Shown: positions 20,895-32,600 of the stretch, in pieces
Position numbering within the stretch: position 1 is the first letter of the stretch
Layout of the letters: every line of letters begins with the position of its first letter
Source of the DNA: Lineus longissimus
Lineage: Eukaryota; Nemertea; Pilidiophora; Heteronemertea; Lineidae
DNA: 64,000 bases
Assembly: GCF_910592395.1 (NCBI RefSeq)
Contig: NC_088313.1
Span: 994,501-1,058,500, forward strand
Direction: 5' to 3'
Program-made: the position numbers and the translations under genes
Notes under the pieces: model-generated
What the model was told of the DNA's origin: nothing
Database searches by the model: none
Seen by the model: only the letters and a program-made list of their open reading frames with translations

Positions 20895-23648
20895 GAATCC
20901 ATTGTAATGGTAAACGGTAAGTCCATTCTGTGCGCCATAAACTCACTTTCATGACTGAGGGCTCGAAGCCGTTGATTTCGTCAGTCATTTTTTCTCGTCA
21001 AAACAAAGTATGAAGTGATTGACCGTTAGCTTTCGCTCCTCATGGCAGTTGGAACAGGCCCGGGAATGCCCCTGAAACACATAACACGCGGCGGCATTGT
21101 CTAACTCAGACAAAACTTGGCCACCATCCCCTATCTTCCCTCGCCTCCCTTAATACGTTTAACAACATAATCTAATTTTAATCAGCATATCCCCAACGAC
21201 GCATCCTGGTTAAAAATCCCCGAATTTCAAGGCAATGATGTCAGGATAAAATGACGTGTAATTTCAGTACAAACATGACAAATTGTACACTAAAGTTAAG
21301 ACGTTTTCCTTGGAACGGACAGCCATTTTTCTTTCTTATTTTCATAGATTAGAATTCAATTTCTCGGAGCGTTGATTTAGTATTGTTCTATCGTTGTCTT
21401 TGAGGCATATGCTGAGGGTTTTGTGCCCTAAGGGTGACGAGGGGGTATTTCATAATGGCTGATTTAACTAAACTATAGTCTCGCTGCAGTCTGCGCCAGA
21501 CGGGCTGTTGTTCTTAACGATGAATACCCCTCCCTGCAACCATTGGCCTCGGGGGACGGCCGCGATCACAGTGGTCAAACTTTTCATAGTCTGTCCTTCA
21601 TTAAACTATTAACTGAAAATATCAATTATCTGAAATGTTAGCTTGAGCGATATAAAATGATCATTACACGGAGAAACATTTCGTTAATGAGTCTATATAA
21701 AAAAATGACCAATGCAAAATCAAGTATCTGTAGATTAAAACTCAAATGCATTGATCTATCTGTTTCGCCTCGGATGCTTCTTGCCGAACACCCGATGGCG
21801 AATATGTTTGTCATATTTGACGCCAGGGCGCGATCCAACCAATTCTCACACAACTCCAATCATACCAGTGACTCTTCCCCGGTCATCAAGTGCAAACTTG
21901 TTGTTATTATTTTTTATGTTTACGTTTCCTCAAAGGTTCCTTATTCCCAATTCTAGTGGCCTTTGTCAAGTTGTGAGTGATATTTAGAGTCGCCGGGGTC
22001 ACACGGTACACTTTCTTAAGACATGGTATCGAATCTGTCAATCCGTTCTGGAAATCGATGGGGCGTCTTTACACCAACTTCTCTAAACCACAGGCATTCA
22101 TAATTAATCCTACGCCTAACGCATCTAACTCATCGAAAACAAAGCAGCTTTTCTCCTTGAAGACGTAGGGTGGGACAAAATAGATAACATAATAATGATG
22201 GTAATAGTGTTGCGATGTTACTTTTCACAGAAAACAGCATGCACCTTGCCTGCCAGCCAATCAGTGTCAATCAAACTATTCACGTGACCACAATAATAGA
22301 TTTGCGCTGTCAATCATTCGCGGCGCCACGTCAGGAAGTATGGTCTTCCCGTTTCATTTTAAATGTTGGAATGACTTGTGGGTTTCTAAATCGAGGTCGT
22401 GTTTTTGTTTCACGGTAGGGTTTCCGATCTTCGACGGTGGTCGCCAGATGACGGGGAGGGCTCCGCCCAATGGCTGTCATCGAAGACACTCTCAGTGAAA
22501 GCATCGCGTGAAAAACAATCGTCACTCATCAAGGAGGAACTTAAGACCAAGACGGTTCCGTCGTGTCGCACTTACATTCTTATCCCAGTGGCCGAAGGAG
22601 CGTTACAGGATCACTCAGAAGCAATATTTCTCATGTTCAGTGGAATACAAGGATATCGTGTGTCAACAATACATCACAATTCATGACATTTTTTTACATT
22701 ATCTGGGTGTAAAATATCGTTTTTTATGACTCGACGGAAACTCTCTGCCTAAATGATAGTCATTCCGAGGAAAGGATCGCTTGTCATACATGCATTTTAT
22801 AGTTTTTTCGTCTGTTATGTATTTTGACAGATAGCATAGGATAGGAGGTTCCAATATATCACACGAGTTTTCTACTTTGGTCAAAGGTTGATCATATCAC
22901 ACTTAAAGAGACCCTAATCGTTTCTTCACACGGTCTGGGCCTCGTGGCTGCGATCCGATCGAGTGACAGCCCGATCGCTCTCCAATAGCAGGTTGATTTA
23001 AACTATCATCATTCGGTTGAAGTGGTGTCATCGGGCGAGACGACACGACACTTCACATAGTTTGAGAGGCGACCGTGACGCTGGAAGACTGATCAAGGCG
23101 CCATCGCTGGTGGGAAACTATCGGAAAAACTATCCACGAATAAACAGTTTGAAAGTAAGTCTTTGAGAGGGTCTTCGTAGATATTTTTATCCTATTGAAG
23201 TATGGGATGTGGATACACAGGCCGCTGAAACGTATGAATGTTTGTTTAGTATTCCAATTCAAAACCTGGAAAAGGAGGTTGTGTATTTTCTGGATGTTGT
23301 AACAAGTTGTCAGGACTTCGATACTCGGGAAAGTTCGATTCCTATCACCAGAATAATACCCGGATGTGATCAAAGGACAGACTTAATGTTATTCAAATAT
23401 ACTTCATCGTCTCTGAAATACAAACTTTTATCACAGCATAACACATCGAAAAGACAAACAATGGCGACGAAACACAATTTCAGAAATAGTACTTAAAAGT
23501 GTCAAATCGATTTCTTCGACCAGGTAGACATTCCTCTTGCATGTCAAGTCCCAGAGTGGATTGGCAGTTACACAGGGATAATTGATCATAAAATAAGTCA
23601 CGATATTGATAAGTTTCCATTACGATTTAAGAAACATTTCGTTAAAAA

Positions 23649-26600
23649 ATGTCCAGAGGAAATATTGAAACGGAGTGCCATAAAGATATGGCAGAGTCAG
23701 AAAGCTTTCCTAACTTTATGTTCGGCGTGCGTGGGAGAGTGGGGAATGACGCTGAGGTGATGAAACAGGTGTCTAGGGAAAGACAGGTGAAAGGTTATGA
23801 TGATGAACTGGCCAAGGACAGCGAGGATAACGAAAACTCCATAGACGCCTCAGACGGCGAGGGTGACAAGAAATACCCTGATTACTGCCGGACGCTTAAA
23901 ATAACCGGTGAGTATGAAATCCAACGTTTTACCTGTTACCAAGAAAAAATAAAGACTTCCATTTGTTCTGAGAACAGTCTTCATTTACTCTTGATGTTAC
24001 GTGAAGTGGTTCGTTGAAAACTTAAAACTATCTATACGGATTGACATTACCTTTTCTGTCCCACACAGTCAAAGGAATTCAGGCCTAGCCCACGTTCTAT
24101 TGTCTCTAAACAAAGCCGGTGTAATGTTTTTGAGTGTTTCTATTTTTGAGTGTTTCCCCTCATTGTTTGGGAACGCTAAAAGATAGATTGACAAGTTTTT
24201 CTGTGTTTCCCCCTATTGAAAAGTCATGGTCTCTCTAGCTGCCTATTGTTTGGAAACACTGACACATGGGAAACAACCACAGATGTTACACCGGCTCGCA
24301 TCCAGGCCTTATTCCCATTGTAATCAAAGGGTGACCACGTCGAATCTGGATTACATCCACGAACCCCACCTAACAACGTCCATGGGGGTCGATTCGATAG
24401 GCTTAAACAGGCAAGGGCATGTCATGATCACAAAACTTAGAAAATATCTAAATTAATCACTGCCCTCCCCTCCAAAATAGTCAGATCTTTTAATTTCAGC
24501 TCAGTGGCGGTGTGACAGCGGATATAGTCCCCCTGGAGTCATAGTCCGTTGGCATTGTATTTGACCAATTAAGCAGCATGATCTATTGTACCGCTAACCC
24601 TAACCAAAACATTTAGCAATGCGGGCTATTGTTACACGGACTATCAGCCCAAGGACTACTATCCCTTGCACAGCGGATTACTTACAATGTATAATTGCCA
24701 CAAAGAAGAAACGCGGATTTGGGAACACTTAGTTTGTTTGCTGCTGGTCTAAACGATGCTGGTCATCAAGTCATCGACAGGACTGATCATTTAACATTTG
24801 CAAATGAGACAAAGTGGGACAAAGTGGGACCTAAGGAAATTTAACAAATCATGAGCAAAAGATCGCCAGATGCATTAATAAAAAACAGTTTCACTATTTC
24901 GTCTGGCACTAGGGCTATTAAATAGTTATACTGTCACAAACACGTCAAGAGATGATTGCTCTATGTTATGTGTTATTAATGGTAAAATAGTATTTGCCAC
25001 ACTTCGGTCATTTACTTGGGTCAGGAAGGGGTTAGGTTCCATCAGTCATGTCAGTTCAAAGGAAAAAAACAACATAATCAAAACAAATCTTGGCTTGGGT
25101 TGAAGACCACACCGGATCGTCCAAAAAACGCATCGTACTTTAACAATATTGATATTTCAAAAAGCATAAGATGGCAGTGCTTGACATGTTAATATCTACT
25201 GGGTATTTATGACAGAAACTATAATCAGATAAGTCAAACAAAACACGAACAAACTGAATTAATTATATTAATCAGCTTAATTCTGTAATGATACTTTATA
25301 TTGGATGAACTATTTTGAACTATTTACGTGATATAAATTAACTTTACCAACTCCATGATCAAACTTTGCAATATCCTACCATTGATGATGCGCCATTTCA
25401 TAGTCAATCTAGACAACAAGGCAAGAGATAATGACATTTCTATCTCCAGAACAGGCCAGTCTCCTTCTCAGTTGGTGGTTAATTCGGACAAATCAATCCA
25501 TTTAAGTCCTCTCTCGTCTGGGATGCTTTAATTGATACATAATTAATCATCTATTGGTGGTTAATTACTAATTAAGGTACTTCCGTCGCGTGTGGAATAC
25601 ACGCCATTTCTGTATTGTAACAAAATAGATAACAAAGAATTCACCATTCGTCCAGGGTGGCCGTCGTAACCGTTAGGTGACCATTTCTTCACATCTAACC
25701 TCCTCATATTTTTCGTGAAGCCGTTGACCAAGAAATTGACTATTCAATCTTTCAAACAACTGAACGCCGACATTCCGTTCATTTGCCTTTGTCGGTTTAG
25801 GCCTATCAACCCCCGATAAAGCTGTTCGTGGGGTCGATGTTATCAAGATTTATCTTGATACCATTTGATCAGACAGCTGAACAATGGGAATTTAGGCCTA
25901 GGTGCGAGCGGGCTTTGTTCAAAGACAATAGACCGTGTATTGGGCTCGGCCTGAATTCTTTTAACTGCGAATTAGGGGCAAGTAAACGTAATGACTTGGA
26001 TGACGGATCTGAAGCAGTGTTTTCGATCACATTCTTTTTTCATATAAGGTGCTTACATCTCAAATTGTGTTAAGATTTCGCTCAAGATATCCGACAAAAC
26101 GGTAATGTCCGGGATCAAAGTTGATTATGTTCACCGCGACCTGATCGCCCAGGAAACAATGGCCGACACTTAATGACACGAGAAAACTGACACATCATTT
26201 TAAAGGGAGCATGTAAAACAAGGACCGGACAGATGTGGCCGGTCGTCATATCTTGATTTCGCCGACAACTTGATCTCAACAGCCACCGGAAACATATGTT
26301 ATAACATAGTCTTCCCGATCAAAACACCCGCCCCGAGACGCAGGTAGGCTCTGAATCAATCAAGCCCTTTGTCTTATTGCATCTACATAACCATGATAAC
26401 CAAAAAGAACACATGGTCCTGGCATCGGTGGCGACAAAAAGCACAATTCGACAATAATGGTAAGATTGTGAGTAATTCAAACCTAAACTTTGGCCCCTGG
26501 GAAGACCATACCGTATGGAGCGATCGAAATAATTGTAGGTTTCTATAACTAACGGATCAAGTTTCCTTGTTTCATCCCGCGTGGATCGTTCGGCCGAGGG

Positions 26601-29600
26601 CAAATCTGGCGCGGACAGTCGTGAATTGGATTGTTTAATTCGACACTAGATCTCCGCCTGACAATGCGGTAAGTGCCGGCCTGGGTCACAGAAAGTGAGG
26701 CGCCGTGATTCATGTCATGAAGTGACTTCAGCGGCTGAGTGCTGCACGCTCCACAGTGCCAAAGGCGAAACGGTATCAACTCGCTAAAAGTGGCTCGTTC
26801 TGCGAGGAAAAATAACCAGATTATGTTGATACTTCACCCAGCACCATTACTTTTTTTATCCCTTACCTCGCATTCAGGCCTAGCCCCTACACGGTCCATT
26901 GTCTTCAAACAAAGCACGCTCGCACCAGGCCTAAATTCCCATTCTTCTACTGTCTTATCAAAGGATTATCGGAGCGAATCTTGCTAACATCGACCCCCGC
27001 GAAACAATTTTCATGGCGGTCGATAGGCCGAAACCGACGAAGGGAAAATAAACGTAAGGATTAGGTTTTGTTTGCCAAATGTTTGAAAAGGATTTTGCTC
27101 CCCACAAATTCGGCCTGTGTTGCTCAAACAGCCGACTCAAGCTCCAACTATGGTTGTTCTGCTTTAGCGTCTTTGAAACTTTTTAAAACTCTCATCAGGA
27201 AAACAATGCATTGGGATGTCAAGTGGCGACAGATGCAAACAGTCGGGTCCTCGAATCGATCTAAGAGATACGACCTTGGCAAATTAAAAAGATCATTTGC
27301 ATTTTAGCGAATGTTGAAGTCGGTCCCACCAAGTTGATCACCACTGCTGCTGACAGACAGATGTCAGACACGCCGGAGATTTGTTTTGAGTTTTTTAAAC
27401 ATTAAAGCTGACATTCTTGCAAAAAAACCCTGACAGCCAAGTTAGAAAACACAAACGCCCGACCGCCCTGCACTTGAAATATGATAGACACCAGGCGACT
27501 GGTCTGACTGGACTGCACAAACAACACGTTCATTGATGAGACAGGTCACAGAGACGCTCTCGTGTAAAGAAAAAATGAAAAATATTTCTCGAGCGGATTC
27601 GAACTCGGAACCCTCGACACTAGATCCTTGCCGTCTTACCCACTATGCCATGAAGCCGTTGTTAGAAAACGTGATATTTATCAGTTTTTCATTTCACGTA
27701 TAAGCTTGACAGAATGGCGTCTTTTTTGCCATCTGTACCATTTTCAGTTTCAAAGTGGCCTTTAAAATTTGCCCTTTCACAATGTTGGCAAAGTGAATTC
27801 ATAAGATACATAATCAGGAGATGAACATGACACCCTCTGATGATTATAGAAGCACACAACTATTTTTCGAGTTTTAAAGATACAAAACAATTTCCCGCTT
27901 TGCTAATATTAAAACCATGCGTGTATTGAGGAACTGTCTGATGAGGTGGCAATGTTCGCGGGATGTCGCAATGGCCACTTTTAGTAAGATTTATGAACTG
28001 ATGCTCATATCTGTGCTTTGTTTGTGAATACGGTAGCGCCACTGCGGCCTGCTGGTATCATATCTGAGGGCATTTGAAACATGGCTGACCAGTCGTTCAA
28101 AACATGGCGGACGAGCGTTAGTGTCTTCTAACTTGGCCTCTGATTAACTAAGCTACACTCATCAGAAACGTTCAAATGTTCCGAGCCCGCATCGTCGGAA
28201 AAGTCATTAACTGTACGCAAGTCGCTAATAGCACTAACAAGACCAATAAATGAGTTTGAGGTTGCTTTCTGTGCATACATATATATTTTAATAGCTCTTC
28301 CTTTCTTCACCGTGCAAGATAATCATCTGATAACTTTGAGTAATAATTATGATCCCATTCTTCATATATCATTCAAACTCAATTTGTTAAGTGCTACACA
28401 CCTGCAGGTCTCTAAAGAATCAAAATGGCCGCCAAAGAAGCTATTATCATCAGTTTGTCGTGTGCTTAGTCTGCGAATCATTGACAGATACGATTATTCA
28501 TGAAAGATGTTGATTATTATCTTAATCAGGAACAAGCAAAAGATTAATTTTTCTGGTAGGTCTGAATAAGCATGGCATGTAAAAATAAAGATATTAATGA
28601 AATATTTCCGATTTGTTTTCGTTAGAGTCACGCAGGTTCATCACGCGCAAACGTCTCATCAGTCTAGGCCTTCACCAGCCGAACCCTTCGGTAAAGAAAT
28701 GGACATTGCGACAAGATTTCAACGCGAATTCACCGAGAATTGCCAAACATCAGTGTGATGGACGTAGACTTGGCTTCAAACAGGGGATCCAACAATATAC
28801 ATTTTTAAGTACTGAACTCGAACAGAAATTTGGTAAATCTATGATTGATGGGAGTTATAATGTATTTAAAATAAAAAATTACGTGTATCTGCCCTTGTCG
28901 ATTTCGCCCTATCGACCGCCATGAAAGCTGTTCGTGGGGGTCGATGTTGTCAATATTTGTCTTTATACCCTTTGATAAGAGAGTAGAACAATATGAATTT
29001 AGGCCTGTTGCGAGCGGGCTTTGTTTAAAGACAATAGACTGTGTATTGGGTGAGCCCTGACTTCTTAAACTGTGAGGTAAAGGGCAAAATAACGTGATGA
29101 ATAATCTTATTTGTGTCACTTCAAATGGAGTGACTGCGATAATCGAAGGGGAAAATATAGGAACATCACAAAGTTATTCAGTGGATGCAAGTAATCACAT
29201 TGCGATAAAGTGGGAATTGACTCAATCGTTCGTGTGAGGAGTCAATGGGATATTAATAGGTAGGATGACTCTGATGCGGTCCGGCTATATCGAGACTTCT
29301 TGCCTGAAACTCGGCATATGGCCGGTGGTCGGCCGGGGCAGCATTATTCGCCTTAGCTCAGCATCGGTCGCGCATTATCAGTTGCAACTTAAAATAGAGT
29401 AACGCATGGCAAACCAATTAGGAGAACTGTATCAAAAACTAATGATTATTTAGGACGGGATGCGTCTTGGACAACAATGCCTCGCGAGCGCTGCTAGCGG
29501 GGCTTCAGCCGGAGTCGAACGCCCTCGAAGCGTTCACTCATTTATCAGTAGCCAGCGGCGTTGCCTCCGGTCCTCCGAGTGCCCGCGCTCGCCCGTGGCA

Positions 29601-32600
29601 GATGATACGTTTGAGGATCCGATAGGGGTCCGCAGCCTCATAGGGCTAAACCAACTCAAGCAAACCCTTCCAGGATACATAACTCCTATTTTGCCCCCGA
29701 GCGATGGCGTTTCTTTGGGGGAAATAGCCAATGGTGTATTCAATGGAGAAGGGGATGTTTCTTTAGGCGTAAAAACACCAGACTCGGTATTGTTTTTCAA
29801 TGGCAACACTTGAACGCGGTGGGCATTACCACCCCCTCGGCTGATTGTCACCGAGAGTGTCGAGGTGCGAGTCAGTGATTGTTTGCCTTCTGTCCACGTC
29901 GCTTATAGCAATGTCAAAGCGATCTCAACATGCTTTTAATCTAATCGCATCGCTTAAACAATGATTTCCATCTTATTACTGAAGGAAATTCATCACTGGG
30001 CTGATTCTGAAGTGATGTCTTCAGAAGAGCTCGATAAGCGGAAAAAGAATGACCCATTATCATAACGTATAATGAGGCCATTGTTTAGAAATTCAAAATA
30101 CAAAGATAATGGATTAGAAATGGTTTTGTCGGCGGGTAGGAAATATCTACCTACGTCGCAGTAGCATCATTGATGCGTTACCGCCGTGACACTGGTACAC
30201 CTTGCTTCCACGAGGCATGGCCCGTCAAGCGTCAAACGTTCGATGTGTGAAAAGACCTAATTCGTTGATTTAAGTCATTATTCCGTTATTTTGCCCTTAC
30301 CTCACAGTTAGAGAATTCAGGCCGAGCCCATTACACGGTCTATTGTCTTTAAACAAAGCCAACTAGGCCTAAATTCCTATTGTTACAACTGTCTTATCAA
30401 AGGGTTATCATAGCAAATCTTGATCACGTCGAATCCACGATCGAGGAAGTTGACTTCACTTCGCTGCGTGGAGAGAGAACTTGGTTAGATGCTGTTGCAA
30501 GCAATCCCAACCCCCGATAGACCCGTCACTGTCACGCGATCCGCCTTCTGCAATTAATCATGGATTATTACTCAACTAATGAAGTTACTGATCGATGTCA
30601 TAAGCCACTGTAGCCACCAAGTCAAGTCGCGTGACCAAAAATCAAAGTTGAATCCAGCAAAGGACCATTTGAACTTTGATTATATTTGGCGGATCTGTGG
30701 TCGAGGCCATTTTCAGTCTGACGACACGTACACTAAGCAATCGCAATGTAAAAATGTACAGTGACAACATGTAAGCTGATTTGCTCGAATATTGTTATGT
30801 CTGCTTGAGAAAGGAAAACCCAAGACTCATCTTTGCATCTGCTGAGATTATCCATTTGCTCTTTTTCAGACGCCAACGGTGTGATAAAAGAACTAGTCTT
30901 CCCAAAAGCCCTCGACTTGGACCGCCCAAAGAGGGCGCGCACAACATTCTCTGCGGAGCAGCTGTACTATCTTGAGCGGGAGTTCCAGCGGAACCAATAC
31001 CTGGTGGGCCGCGAGAGGACGGACCTCGCTCAGAGACTCAGCTTATCAGAAACACAAGTATGTATGGAGAGAAGCCATTTCAGGATGCTGCATTACGTTT
31101 TTACCCTTTACCCCGCAGTCAAAATAGATCAGGCCCAGTCAAATACATGTACATGGTTTTTTGTATTTGAACAAAGCCCGCTCGCACCTAGGCCTAAATT
31201 CCCATTGTTTTGCAGTCTTGTCAAAGGGTTATCGGGGCAAATCTTGATAGCACCTAGCCCCACGAAACAGCTTACATGGGGGTCCATTCTGACGCATTAC
31301 TGCTGAACTCGGAATGGAATAAAACAAAATGAAATGAAATGAAGTTATCGGAATCGACGAAATGATCAAGATTCCTTTGTAGAACACTACATTTCAATGG
31401 GTGCACTTCACTCGTTTATATTTCGTTTTGTTTTGTTCCGGATTTCTTCAGTGATCATTCTGGAGTGAGAGAACTAAATTGATAGAATGATTGACAAGTT
31501 GGTAATTGTTTTCGGACTTCAATCATTAGTAATTGGATCATATTGAGACGTATGTCAATCACCCTCTGTACGTTCAATGACACTCGCCATATAAGAATTT
31601 GAACATCTTGGTAACTGCTATACTATGAGTGATAGGTCCCAGCTAATTTGGTCTCGTGACCCAAGCTGTAGAAGACCTGTTGCATTATTACACATAATAC
31701 ACTTGTCACAGAACACTCTCGAATGTTACGACATATTTAGAGGGGTCATCTGGACATGGTGATTCTATCGAGCAATCGATTAGTGCTTTGAATGAATATA
31801 TTTGGGCCTATATTGGCCTGTAATATTTTGAAATCCCCTTTCTTTCTCCACTGGAGTTGGGTGCAACATTTGGCGATTGTTAAAATATTTTCAGTTTGTG
31901 CCAACCCTCAACATTCAATTGGCAAAAGACAGGTTTCGTACCCTAACGAATGACGTGCGAATTAAGGTACGAAGCATGATAGTTGGAAGAGGCCTGGGCC
32001 CGGTTGTTCAAAAGCACAAAAGTCACGTTATCCCTAACGGTTATGTTAAGTATCCTCAAGGACGTTATCTCTTTCAGTAAAACCCACTGAAATGTTCACG
32101 TTAAGACTTAACGTCTCATCAAAGCTAACGTGGTTTTGAACAACTCAGCCCTGGTTGATCACAACAAGTTTTACTACTAGCGCTGACGTCAACCTAACTA
32201 GGTTTTTCCTTCAGTTAAACCCATTAGACTTGAAACCAAGTGTATGCGTAGTTTAAGTCATTCGTATGCTTTCATGATCGGATGGGCCGATATAAGGTTA
32301 AGAACAAGATTGCCTTACAAAGGAAACGCGTATTGGGGGCGAAGAATGCGCCAACAGTTTCGGTCCATTCATGGAATTTACCACAATCTCTACCAAGATC
32401 ACGTGAGACCAAGACGTCACGTATTGGTCACACAATATCATGATATGATAGTTTGTACCGAATGAACCCGAGAAAGTTGATTCCACCCTAAGCAGACTCA
32501 AATATGCGTTCAATATGGATGTAGTTCTAAGCAATTCTGGTGAACCACACTTCATTGTAAGGTCTAGTGTACAATTAAATGCTATTAAAAGAGAAATGAT

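Larger units (their letters stand above)
14816..23648. other. Gene-free region upstream of the Vax homologue
   Basis: No coding exon is supportable in about 8.8 kb. It contains an inverted-repeat element (15168-15330), an element B copy (15575-15749), several element A copies (17.8, 19.8 and 20.5-20.9 kb), a GAA-rich microsatellite near 19273-19309 and CG-rich patches at 18.3-18.5 and 22.9-23.05 kb. Regulatory DNA for the downstream homeobox gene probably lies here. I see no motif cluster strong enough to mark. Confidence 0.55.
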
